8,682 nucleotides of DNA from an uncultured Oscillospiraceae bacterium. Its GTDB lineage: Bacteria > Bacillota > Clostridia > Oscillospirales > Acutalibacteraceae. Below the pieces are notes generated by a model. It did not search any database, was not told the origin of the DNA, and saw only the letters and a list, made by a program, of their open reading frames with translations. The stretch lies in contig UREO01000114.1 in NCBI GenBank assembly GCA_900546895.1, positions 1-8,682 on the forward strand, read 5' to 3'. The position numbers and the translations under genes were made by a program. Within the stretch, counting starts at the first letter, position 1; every line of letters starts with the position of its first letter. This document shows, piece by piece, positions 1 through 6,448 of this stretch.

Positions 1-1231
1 CCTTGGTATCGACTGGCACGAAACTTACAACCAGGCGGAAAAACACTTAAAAGAAGTGGGGCTGCAGGAGAGAGCAACGACGCTGATCAAGGATATCGGA
101 ACAGGAAAGCAGCAACTGGTCGAAATCGCGAAGGCGCTTTCAAAAAACGTGAAGCTGCTGATTTTGGACGAACCGACCTCTTCTTTGAATGAAGAAGAAT
201 CGAAAATGCTTTTAGATATGCTGCTGCAGTTTAAAAAGCAGGGAATGACTTCTATCCTTATTTCCCATAAATTGTCGGAGGTTGCCTACGTGGCCGACAG
301 AATTACGGTTCTAAGGGACGGAGCGACGATCGAGACAATCGATAATGAAAGCCATAACATTGACGAAAGCCGTATCATCAGGGGGATGGTCGGCCGCGAG
401 CTGACCAGCCGTTTTCCCTCCAGAGAGCATAAGGTCAGTTCGGAAATTGGTTTGGAAGTAAAGAACTGGAACGTTTGTCACCCGGTTTACACAGAAAAAT
501 GTGTGGTAAATAACGTCAGTTTTCATGTACATAAGGGAGAAATTGTTGGCTTTTCCGGCCTGCAGGGCGCGGGGCGTACCGAACTGGCAAAGTCCCTGTT
601 CGGGAAAAACTACGGCAGCAGCATCTCCGGCCAGGAGTTTTTGAACGGGCAGGAGGTTCACCTGAAAACCGAAAGAGAAGCCATTGAGCACGGACTCGCC
701 TATGTGACCGAAGACCGTAAGACGAACGGTCTGGTCCTGATCGACACGATCGCGAAAAACACCACGATGGCCCGGCTGCAGAAGGTCTGTGACAAACGGG
801 GGATCATCGATGTCGGCATGGAAAATCATGTCGCTGAAAAATACAGAACTACCCTGAACATCAAGACGCCGGCCGTGCAGCAGCTTGTGGGAAATCTTTC
901 GGGCGGCAATCAGCAGAAGGTTTTGCTTTCAAAGTGGATGTTTGCGGACCCGGATGTCCTGATTCTGGATGAGCCGACCCGCGGAATCGATGTGGGAGCA
1001 AAATATGAAATTTATTGCATTATGAACGATATGGCCGCACAGGGGAAATCGGTCGTCATGATTTCATCCGAGCTGCCGGAACTTCTGGGAATGTGCGACA
1101 GAATCTACGTCATGAACGAAGGCTCCCTGGTAGCCGAGATGGAAAGCGCTGAAGCGACACAGGAAAAAATTATGGCCGCGATTCTACGTTCCGGCAAAAA
1201 AAGCGTCCCCGATGAACAAAAGGACGCATAG
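1..1231 (+). CDS. mmsA: Sugar ABC transporter ATP-binding protein, MmsA/GguA type (5' end outside window)
   Basis: This is the cytoplasmic ATPase of a monosaccharide ABC importer, powering uptake through the permease encoded next. The frame is open from base 2, so the first in-window GTG (56) is internal and the gene starts upstream. What remains is the end of the first nucleotide-binding domain and all of the second. Domain 1 shows an ABC signature of the sugar-ATPase kind (IGTGKQQ, near 95), Walker B LILDEPT (near 158-178) and the switch histidine in ISHK. Domain 2 has the degenerate Walker A GLQGAGRTE (near 557-583), signature LSGGNQQK (near 896) and Walker B LILDEPTRG (near 958). Two tandem domains are typical of the XylG/RbsA/MmsA class. 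The C-terminus is intact, and the stop is 11 bases before the permease start, so the two genes form one operon. MmsA/GguA rather than XylG is preferred because the permease matches MmsB/GguB. The sugar cannot be read from the ATPase. Confidence 0.93.
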   Translation, partial: LGIDWHETYNQAEKHLKEVGLQERATTLIKDIGTGKQQLVEIAKALSKNVKLLILDEPTSSLNEEESKMLLDMLLQFKKQGMTSILISHKLSEVAYVADRITVLRDGATIETIDNESHNIDESRIIRGMVGRELTSRFPSREHKVSSEIGLEVKNWNVCHPVYTEKCVVNNVSFHVHKGEIVGFSGLQGAGRTELAKSLFGKNYGSSISGQEFLNGQEVHLKTEREAIEHGLAYVTEDRKTNGLVLIDTIAKNTTMARLQKVCDKRGIIDVGMENHVAEKYRTTLNIKTPAVQQLVGNLSGGNQQKVLLSKWMFADPDVLILDEPTRGIDVGAKYEIYCIMNDMAAQGKSVVMISSELPELLGMCDRIYVMNEGSLVAEMESAEATQEKIMAAILRSGKKSVPDEQKDA

Positions 1232-1242
1232 GAGGCAGAAGT

Positions 1243-2415
1243 ATGAAAGCATCTACGAAAGCATCTACCCTGATTAAAAAATATACAATGGCCATCGCGT
1301 TGGTCGTGGTCTTTATTTTCTTCTCAGTCCTGACGAACGGCAGGCTGATGTATGCCCAAAACATCTCGAATCTGCTGCTGCAGAACGCTTATGTTCTGGT
1401 GATGGCGTGCGGCATGCTGCTGTGCATTTTGACCGGCGGCAACGTTGATCTGTCGGTTGGCGCCACGCTTTGCCTTGTCGCTGCCGTCGCGGCACAGCTG
1501 ATGAGCCAGAATTCCATGGGTGCGCTGCCCACTATTCTCATTGCAATGCTGATTGCCGCCGTGATCGGAATCTGGCAGGGGTTCTGGATCGGCTACGTCC
1601 ATGTACCGCCGTTTATTGCGACTCTGGCGGGCATGTTCCTGTTCCGTGGGCTTGGACGGGTCGTCCTGGCTTCCAAGACTGTCAATATTCAGAACACCGC
1701 GTTTCTGAACACGTTTATTTCTTATATCGACGTTCCCGGACTGGACAGTAAGTCCTTCCACCCGTCGGCGCTGATTACCGGAATAGCGGTTTCCGTTCTT
1801 CTGGCCGTCCTGATGCTTACCAACCGGGCCAAGAGGGCGAAAAAGAACTATGAAGTGGAGTCCCCCGCGACGACCTTCATCAAGATCGGCGTGATTGACG
1901 CTCTGATTATTGCCTACTGCTGGAAGCTTGCAAACTACAAGGGCATCCCGGTTATGCTGCTCTGGATTCTGCTGGTGGTATTGATTTTTGCGTTTATTAC
2001 GATCAAGACCGCTTTCGGCCGTTACTTTTACGCCGTGGGTGGGAATGAAAAAGCCGCAAAGCTGTCCGGTATTGATCCCAGGCGCGTGTACTTCTGGGCG
2101 TACTTCCTCATGAGCGTGCTGGCCGGCTTCTCCGGGCTGCTGGTGGCGGCCCGTATCGGTTCCGTAGACGGCAACATGGGGAATTCCTACGAAATGGACG
2201 CGATCGCCGCCTGCTTTATCGGCGGGGCGTCGGCCTACGGCGGCTCCGGCACCGTCTCCGGTATTATGATCGGCGCCATTCTGCTCGGAGTCATGAATCA
2301 GGGCATGTCGATTTACGGACTGCCGGACGAGTGGCAGTACGTGGTCAAAGGCGCCGTGCTTCTGGCAGCCGTTATCTTTGACGTTGTCTCAAACCACAAG
2401 GTAGGGAAGCAGTAA
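1243..2415 (+). CDS. mmsB: Sugar ABC transporter permease, MmsB/GguB type
   Basis: This is the membrane channel subunit that partners the preceding ATPase. The 390-residue protein is longer than ribose permeases (about 320) and fits the MmsB/GguB group. It is mostly hydrophobic, with about ten helices, for example near 14-30, 44-64, 95-118, 175-193, 236-254, 284-303, 318-352 and 366-383. Family motifs are GNVDLSVGA (66-74), FGRYFYAVGGNEKAAKLSGI (258-277), and GGASAYGGSG (327-336) followed by LLGVMNQGMS. A charged loop at about 194-212 separates two helix blocks and accounts for part of the extra length. An AGGAGG ribosome site at 1230-1235, 7 bases before ATG, supports the start and overlaps the stop of the ATPase gene, so the two are probably translated together. 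Codons 2-9 contain a 12-bp tandem duplication (KASTKAST). The family assignment is firm. The substrate is not determined. Confidence 0.94.
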   Translation: MKASTKASTLIKKYTMAIALVVVFIFFSVLTNGRLMYAQNISNLLLQNAYVLVMACGMLLCILTGGNVDLSVGATLCLVAAVAAQLMSQNSMGALPTILIAMLIAAVIGIWQGFWIGYVHVPPFIATLAGMFLFRGLGRVVLASKTVNIQNTAFLNTFISYIDVPGLDSKSFHPSALITGIAVSVLLAVLMLTNRAKRAKKNYEVESPATTFIKIGVIDALIIAYCWKLANYKGIPVMLLWILLVVLIFAFITIKTAFGRYFYAVGGNEKAAKLSGIDPRRVYFWAYFLMSVLAGFSGLLVAARIGSVDGNMGNSYEMDAIAACFIGGASAYGGSGTVSGIMIGAILLGVMNQGMSIYGLPDEWQYVVKGAVLLAAVIFDVVSNHKVGKQ

Positions 2416-2445
2416 ACTGCACAGACTGATTGGATACATAAAGAA

Positions 2446-2482
2446 GGATGCGGGCCGTGGGTGAAAGCCCGGGGCAGCATCC
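2446..2482 (+). other. Hairpin between permease gene and small membrane gene
   Basis: GGATGC (2446-2451) pairs with GCATCC (2477-2482), and GGGC (2452-2455) with GCCC (2467-2470), giving a two-part stem. A second GGATGC at 2484-2489 could compete for the same GCATCC, and it abuts the GAGG ribosome site (2490-2493) of the next gene. No T-run follows, so this is not a typical intrinsic terminator. It may stabilise or modulate the mRNA end between the genes. The pairing is visible; the role is inference. Confidence 0.4.
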
Positions 2483-2500
2483 GGGATGCGAGGCTGACTT

Positions 2501-2815
2501 ATGCAGAATCAATCCGAAGAAATCCAGACAAGGCGGAAGCATGCTAAAAGCAGGCTGACCCTGCGTGTACTGGTTGTGCTTTATCTGCTGTATCTGACGA
2601 AAGGCATCGTGGAAGCGGCTGTCCGAAAAACAAGCACACTCCCGCTCTGGGTTACCGGGCTTGTCAGCGCCGTCTTCCTCCTTGCCTCCGCGGCATTCGT
2701 AGTTTACGCGTGGAGAGAGTACAAACAATCGCTTGCCGTATCGGCAAGCGATTGGAAAACGGTGGACATTGAAAAGGGGGAGCCGGACCCTCCCGACGAT
2801 ATGGACCTGAAATAA
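2501..2815 (+). CDS. Small two-helix membrane protein of unknown function
   Basis: I do not recognise this 104-residue protein. It has a charged, polar N-terminus (1-19, rich in Q, E, K and R) and two hydrophobic stretches that look like transmembrane helices, at about 20-41 and 48-70. A hydrophilic C-tail ends in an acidic, proline-containing stretch (EKGEPDPPDDMD). There is no signal peptidase site or catalytic motif. The start is supported by GAGG at 2490-2493, 7 bases before ATG. It lies 85 bases after the permease gene with no clear terminator between, so it may ride on the transporter transcript. It converges on the ROK gene with only 5 bases between the stops. Residues 76-85 are encoded by a perfect palindrome (2726-2754), which is odd for coding sequence. 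The gene is probably real given start signal and helix pattern, but it could be poorly conserved. Confidence 0.6.
   Translation: MQNQSEEIQTRRKHAKSRLTLRVLVVLYLLYLTKGIVEAAVRKTSTLPLWVTGLVSAVFLLASAAFVVYAWREYKQSLAVSASDWKTVDIEKGEPDPPDDMDLK
2726..2754 (-). terminator. Perfect 13-bp inverted repeat, possible terminator of the ROK gene
   Basis: CAATCGCTTGCCG (2726-2738), a 3-base loop (TAT) and CGGCAAGCGATTG (2742-2754) form a perfect stem. Read on the - strand it lies 66 bases beyond the ROK stop codon and is followed by TTTGT, a short T-run. On the + strand it is followed by GAAAAC. It could therefore end the ROK transcript from within the convergent gene. The T-run is weak, so this role is inferred. 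The alternative is a mobile palindromic repeat. Confidence 0.42.
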
Positions 2816-2820
2816 GCAAT

Positions 2821-3939
2821 TCAGTCGTTCAGAAACGAGTCGATTTGCAGCAGTGCGGCGCCAATCGCGCTTGCCTTGTCGTTAAAACGGCTGAAATGCA
2901 GATAGTCCGGCGAAGCCCCGAAGGAATTGAGCGGAAGCAGTTTTTTAAACAGCAGATCCGCGTGTTTTTCGAGGTATCGGTCAATTTCACCGCCGATAAT
3001 AATATCGGAGTCGAAGATCGTCCGAAGATTGTTGATTCCCGCAGCGAGGTAATCCAGATAAATCCCCCATTTCTGCCTGCAATATTGATTGCCCATCTCA
3101 AGCGCCGCGAAGAAATCATCAATATCTTCAAAATTCGGCTCTGTTAGAACCTTTGTGGAACAGTACGCTTCCAGACACCCCTTTTTACCGCAGGAACAAA
3201 CGAGCCCGTCCTGAACGATCGTCATGTGGCCGAATTCGCCGGAATGCCCGTTTACGCCTCCGTAAAGCTTGTTGTCAATGATGATTGCTCCGCCAACCCC
3301 CTTGTTGACGGAAAGAAAAACGGCGCTTTCCGTCCCGTCCATTTTCCAGATTTCTGCTAGGCCGGCCAGGCTTGCTTCATTATTGACCATAACAGGGTAC
3401 GGAATGTACTTTTTCAGGCAGTCGATTGGAAGATCTTTTACATGCAGTGTGGGGCTGTATTCCAAAATGTCGGATTTCTGGTTCATCAGCCCGGGGACAG
3501 CAATGCCGACTCCCAGAAGCTTGCTGCGGTCCACATGGTTTTCCTGCAGGAAAAGCTCTAAATCATCAGCCAGAGTTTTGAAATAGGGATCGTCGTTTTG
3601 AAAGGTCTCGCGGATTTTCTTATAGAAAAGGACATTTTCCCCGAGGTCGATTATGACAAAACGGATATGGTTCTGGGTTACCTCGATTCCGCAGGAGAGT
3701 CTGGCGCCATACGCCAAGGAGTTGATGAACGGCTTCCTTCCCCCGGAAGATTTCAGTGTTCCGGACTTCGTTACCAAACCGCGCTTTTCGAGGTCTTTTA
3801 AAATAAGGGAAACCGTGGGCATACTTAGCCCCAGAGTGTCCGCTATATTTTGTTTGGTTGCTCCGTTATTGGAGTAAAGAAAATTGATGATTCTGTTTTT
3901 ATTTGCATCTCTTACCTGAAGATTATTCAATTCAAACAT
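2821..3939 (-). CDS. ROK-family (XylR/NagC-like) sugar-responsive transcriptional regulator
   Basis: This is a cytoplasmic DNA-binding regulator, most likely a repressor released by a sugar. Residues about 15-60 form a winged helix-turn-helix (ATKQNIADTLGLSMPTVS recognition region), followed by the GGRKP linker seen in XylR-type ROK regulators. Residues about 80-372 are the sugar-kinase-like ROK domain. It has GIAVPGLMN (145-153), KGVGGAIIIDNKLYGG (213-228) and the ROK zinc motif with His238, Cys248, Cys250 and Cys255 (GH...CSCGKKGCLE). At the position of the catalytic Asp of ROK glucokinases the protein reads VNNEAS (Glu188), which fits a sensor rather than an active kinase. It is divergent from the DUF4867-kinase-isomerase operon, the classic arrangement for a local regulator, and convergent with the small membrane gene. 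ATG 3939 is given as start, but TTG 3930 has a better-spaced ribosome site. Family certain; target genes inferred. Confidence 0.93.
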   Translation of the reverse strand: MFELNNLQVRDANKNRIINFLYSNNGATKQNIADTLGLSMPTVSLILKDLEKRGLVTKSGTLKSSGGRKPFINSLAYGARLSCGIEVTQNHIRFVIIDLGENVLFYKKIRETFQNDDPYFKTLADDLELFLQENHVDRSKLLGVGIAVPGLMNQKSDILEYSPTLHVKDLPIDCLKKYIPYPVMVNNEASLAGLAEIWKMDGTESAVFLSVNKGVGGAIIIDNKLYGGVNGHSGEFGHMTIVQDGLVCSCGKKGCLEAYCSTKVLTEPNFEDIDDFFAALEMGNQYCRQKWGIYLDYLAAGINNLRTIFDSDIIIGGEIDRYLEKHADLLFKKLLPLNSFGASPDYLHFSRFNDKASAIGAALLQIDSFLND

Positions 3940-3943
3940 CCTT
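3939..3943 (-). promoter_or_regulatory. Ribosome binding site that questions the ROK start codon
   Basis: On the - strand, AAGGA (3943 down to 3939) overlaps the first base of the ATG at 3939, which is too close for use. It sits 8 bases before an in-frame TTG (3930-3928). This spacing favours initiation at TTG, giving a protein three residues shorter (starting at LNNLQVRD). Confidence 0.5.
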
Positions 3944-3960
3944 TAAGTCTTATATTTTTA
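3941..3960 (+). repeat. Direct repeat copy 1, candidate ROK operator
   Basis: This copy reads CTTTAAGTCTTATATTTTTA. Seventeen of 20 bases match the copy at 4023-4042, including the first 11. It covers the predicted transcription start and the upstream part of the ribosome site of the ROK gene, so binding here would give self-repression. The operator role is inferred. Confidence 0.5.
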
Positions 3961-3965
3961 TGAAA

Positions 3966-3974
3966 ATCATAACA
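3966..3974 (-). promoter_or_regulatory. Probable extended -10 promoter of the ROK gene
   Basis: On the - strand, TGTTATGAT (3974 down to 3966) is an extended -10 element (TGn plus TATGAT). Transcription would begin near 3959, about 20 bases before the ATG and inside the first copy of the 20-bp repeat. The upstream -35 candidate (TGGAAT, 17 bases away) is weak, as is usual with extended -10 promoters. Confidence 0.5.
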
Positions 3975-4022
3975 CGAATCAATTTCGGATTCCATATCCG
4001 GGAGAATATTTTTAGAAGTTTT

Positions 4023-4042
4023 CTTTAAGTCTTTTATTTTAG
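4023..4042 (+). repeat. Direct repeat copy 2, candidate ROK operator
   Basis: This copy reads CTTTAAGTCTTTTATTTTAG, in the same orientation as copy 1 and 82 bp away, close to eight helical turns. Two sites at this distance would suit a dimeric or tetrameric ROK repressor that loops DNA between the two promoters. Repeat seen; function inferred. Confidence 0.45.
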
Positions 4043-4166
4043 TTCTATAACGGACATTCCGTGAAGGGAATTGGCAAGCGGCTTGTCGGTTAAAATTATA
4101 GCCGCAGCATCCGTAGTCTTGCACATAGAGAGTATTTCTAAGCATGAATTTGCTTAATTTATATTC

Positions 4167-4195
4167 TTAATTTGCACAAACACGCCAAGTATACA
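4167..4195 (+). promoter_or_regulatory. Possible promoter of the sugar operon
   Basis: TTAATT (4167-4172), a 17-base spacer and TATACA (4190-4195) form a weak sigma-A-like pair about 65 bases before the operon start. TACAAT at 4192-4197 is an alternative -10. The -35 matches consensus at only three positions, so this is tentative. The direct repeat CTTAATTT overlaps the -35. Confidence 0.28.
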
Positions 4196-4247
4196 ATGAC
4201 ACTTTTTTAAAAGGTATTTACGTAAGACGCGCATTAAAAACTTTTCT

Positions 4248-4252
4248 AAGGA
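4248..4252 (+). promoter_or_regulatory. Ribosome binding site that sets the DUF4867 gene start
   Basis: AAGGA lies 8 bases before ATG 4261 but only 2 bases before the in-frame GTG at 4255. It therefore selects ATG 4261, with ATG 4264 as a less well spaced alternative. Confidence 0.7.
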
Positions 4253-4260
4253 TAGTGAAG

Positions 4261-4902
4261 ATGATGAGTGAGACAATTGCGGTTCAATCGGTCCGGGAAA
4301 AAGCATTCCGAAAATACGGAAGAATCGTGACCGGGTTCGATTGCGCCCAGCTTCTGAAAGGGTTGTCGGAAACGCCAAAGCCGCTTGATTCTACGATTTA
4401 CACGGCTTCCGACCCGGAGCTTGAAAAACTGGAAATATTCCGGGAGCTTCGGGACCGGGAATTCGGCGGTCTGGAAATTGAGCTTGGCTATTGCAACGGC
4501 AGCAATGACCGGCTCAATGCTCTGGAATACCACCGCAGCTCTGAAATCAACATTGCGGGAACAGATCTGATTTTGCTGCTTGGGCGAGTACAGGATATGG
4601 ATCCTCAAACCTTTGAATACGATACCAATCTTGTCGAAGCGTTTACGGTCCCCGCCGGGACGGCGGTGGAGTTGTATGCCACCACCCTGCATTTTGCTCC
4701 CTGCAATGCGTCGGCGGATGGGTTCCGCGACGCGATCGTCCTGCCGCGGGGAACCAACCTTCCACTGGAAGTAAAACCGCAAACGGCGGGCGAAGACAGG
4801 CTGCTGTTCGCGCGGAACAAATGGCTGGTCGCGCATCCTGAATCCGGTTTACAGGCGGACGGGGCCTTCCTCGGTCTAAAGGGCAGGAATATTACACTGT
4901 GA
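4261..4902 (+). CDS. DUF4867 family protein, cupin-like, sugar-operon associated
   Basis: This 213-residue soluble protein resembles the uncharacterised DUF4867 family, recognised from its length and a conserved core around GYCNGSNDRLNALEYHRSSE (near 4491-4550). The core continues into DLILLLG and a later PAGTAVELYATTLHFAP block (near 4650-4700). The HxxxE-type pattern in EYHRSSE and the two glycine/proline-turned beta segments look like a cupin barrel, which would fit a sugar-binding or sugar-isomerising fold. No activity is assigned to the family as far as I know, so the role is inference. It is the first gene of the operon, 18 bases before the kinase gene, and divergent from the ROK regulator. 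No signal peptide or membrane segment is seen. An alternative role is a mutarotase-like helper or a small sugar epimerase. Confidence 0.8.
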   Translation: MMSETIAVQSVREKAFRKYGRIVTGFDCAQLLKGLSETPKPLDSTIYTASDPELEKLEIFRELRDREFGGLEIELGYCNGSNDRLNALEYHRSSEINIAGTDLILLLGRVQDMDPQTFEYDTNLVEAFTVPAGTAVELYATTLHFAPCNASADGFRDAIVLPRGTNLPLEVKPQTAGEDRLLFARNKWLVAHPESGLQADGAFLGLKGRNITL

Positions 4903-4920
4903 CGAAACGGAGGGAAACAG

Positions 4921-6426
4921 ATGGATGGAAAATGTATGCTCGGGATAGACGTTGGGACTTCCGGGTGCAAAATTCTCGCGCTGGACGAATGCGGAACCAT
5001 TCTGGGCTCCGTCGTGGAGGAATATCCCTGTTATGCACCGCAGGAAGGTTGGTCCGAACAGGACCCCGGGGACTGGTGGAAGGGCGTGGTGTCCGGACTG
5101 CGGAAAGCCGCGCCGCTCCTGAGAGGAAAAACAGTTGCGGCTGTGGGCCTTTCGGGTCAGATGCACGGGATGGTGGCGCTGGATCATAAAAACTGCGTAG
5201 TACGGCGGGCGATTCTCTGGAATGACCAGAGGACCGGCGAACAGTGCGAAGAAATCACCAAACTGGCCGGGGGGCCGGACGCGCTCCTGACGGCGACCAA
5301 TAACCGGATGCTGACGGGATACACGGGCGGGAAAATTCTTTGGATGAAAGAAAAAGAACCTGAAAATTACGGGAAGACCGTTCGCGTGATCAACCCGAAA
5401 GATTATATTCGCTTTCAGCTGACGGGGGAAATCAAGACGGATGTTTCCGACGCTTCCGGCACGGGCCTCTTCTGCGTACGCGAACGCAGATGGGCGGTTC
5501 CTTTGATCCGGAAAGTCGGTCTTGACCCCGATTTGTTCCCGGAAGCGGTGGAATCCACCGCTGTTTCGGGATATGTGACGAAAGAAGCGGCGGAGCTTAC
5601 GGGGCTGCCGGAGGGAATCCCCGTTGGGGGCGGCGGCGGCGACGCCGTGATTTCCACTACGGGGCTCGGGCTGGCAAAATCGGGCCGGGTCGGGGTGACG
5701 GTCGGAACCTCCGGCGTTGTCGCCATGAGCCTTGGGTCCTTTCTGGAGAACCCGAAAGGGATGCTTCAGGTGTTCTGCGGAAATGAAGCGGGTTCGTTCA
5801 GCGCAATGGGCGTAACGCTTGCGGCGGCCGGTTCCTATCAGTGGTTCCGGAACGCGCTTGGGCAATATGAAATACGGGAAGCGGAGGAGAAAGGCAAAAG
5901 CGCATTCGCGCTGCTTGACGCACAAGCGGCATCTGTTCCCCCTTGCTGTGAAGGAATGTTCTTCCTGCCGTATTTGTCCGGCGAGCGGGCGCCGCTGAAT
6001 GACCCTGCCGCAAAAGGGGCGTTTCTCGGCGTGACTTCCCGCCACGGAAAGGGGCATTTTGCCCGCAGTGTTCTGGAAGGCGTTGCTTTTTCTCTGCGTC
6101 AGGTGTACGGGATGATCGGCGCTGAGGGTTCCAGCGAAATCGTCATTGCGGGCGGCGGAGCGGTCAGCCCGCTCTGGCGGCAGATTTTCGCGGACGTCTT
6201 TGGCCTTCCCGTGCGGACTGTCTACGGCAGCGCGGAAGGCGGTTCGTTCGGGGCGGCTCTGGCAGCCGGCGTAACGGCCGGCGTTTGGAGCAGCCTGGAG
6301 GAAACCGTGCCTTTGATCCGTCCGGAAAGCGTGACGATGCCTATTGCGGAAAATGTTCCTCTTTACGCGGAGCACTACGAAAAATATACAAAATTTTACG
6401 AAGCACTGAAATGGAGCTTCCATTGA
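4921..6426 (+). CDS. xylB: FGGY-family sugar kinase, xylulokinase-like
   Basis: This enzyme transfers phosphate from ATP to a ketose, probably D-xylulose or a related pentulose, for entry into the pentose-phosphate pathway. The 501 residues match the usual xylulokinase length. The first ATPase-type fold begins with GIDVGTSGCK (8-17). SGQMHGM (78-84) holds the Met-His pair that lines the xylulose pocket in XylB, and ILWNDQR (98-104) follows. GGGGGD (236-241) places the catalytic base at Asp241, although the usual following Asn is replaced (DAVI). VGVTVGTSGVV (257-267) binds phosphate, GERAP is at 354-358, and GGGAVSPLWRQIFADVFG (411-428) is the nucleotide-site segment. Ribosome site GGAGGG (4909-4914) is 6 bases before ATG. 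It sits between the DUF4867 and isomerase genes. The motifs favour xylulokinase, but with a fucose/arabinose-type isomerase next to it the true substrate could be another ketose such as ribulose. Confidence 0.9.
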   Translation: MDGKCMLGIDVGTSGCKILALDECGTILGSVVEEYPCYAPQEGWSEQDPGDWWKGVVSGLRKAAPLLRGKTVAAVGLSGQMHGMVALDHKNCVVRRAILWNDQRTGEQCEEITKLAGGPDALLTATNNRMLTGYTGGKILWMKEKEPENYGKTVRVINPKDYIRFQLTGEIKTDVSDASGTGLFCVRERRWAVPLIRKVGLDPDLFPEAVESTAVSGYVTKEAAELTGLPEGIPVGGGGGDAVISTTGLGLAKSGRVGVTVGTSGVVAMSLGSFLENPKGMLQVFCGNEAGSFSAMGVTLAAAGSYQWFRNALGQYEIREAEEKGKSAFALLDAQAASVPPCCEGMFFLPYLSGERAPLNDPAAKGAFLGVTSRHGKGHFARSVLEGVAFSLRQVYGMIGAEGSSEIVIAGGGAVSPLWRQIFADVFGLPVRTVYGSAEGGSFGAALAAGVTAGVWSSLEETVPLIRPESVTMPIAENVPLYAEHYEKYTKFYEALKWSFH

Positions 6427-6448
6427 ACAGCAGAGAGGAGACATACAA

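Larger units (their letters stand above)
3940..4260. promoter_or_regulatory. Divergent control region between ROK gene and sugar operon
   Basis: This 321-bp stretch without a gene is clearly AT-richer than its flanks. It holds a probable ROK promoter, two copies of a 20-bp direct repeat, a shorter direct repeat (CTTAATTT at 4153-4160 and 4166-4173), an imperfect palindrome GGCAAGC-G-GCTTGTC (4073-4087) and a TTACGTAA palindrome (4218-4225). I saw no convincing cre (CcpA) box. It most likely carries both promoters and the operators for the ROK protein. Confidence 0.75.

Noticed and set aside
311..829. 172-residue open frame on the - strand within the ABC ATPase gene
   Set aside because: The overlapping + frame has full ABC motifs and the antisense product looks like none.
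4073..4087. GGCAAGC-G-GCTTGTC as a catabolite (cre) box
   Set aside because: It is palindromic but does not fit the cre pattern around its central CG, and the local HPr lacks Ser46. It could still be another operator.
5629..5644. GGC-rich run in the kinase gene as a microsatellite
   Set aside because: It encodes the conserved glycine loop before the catalytic Asp241, so it is explained by protein constraint.
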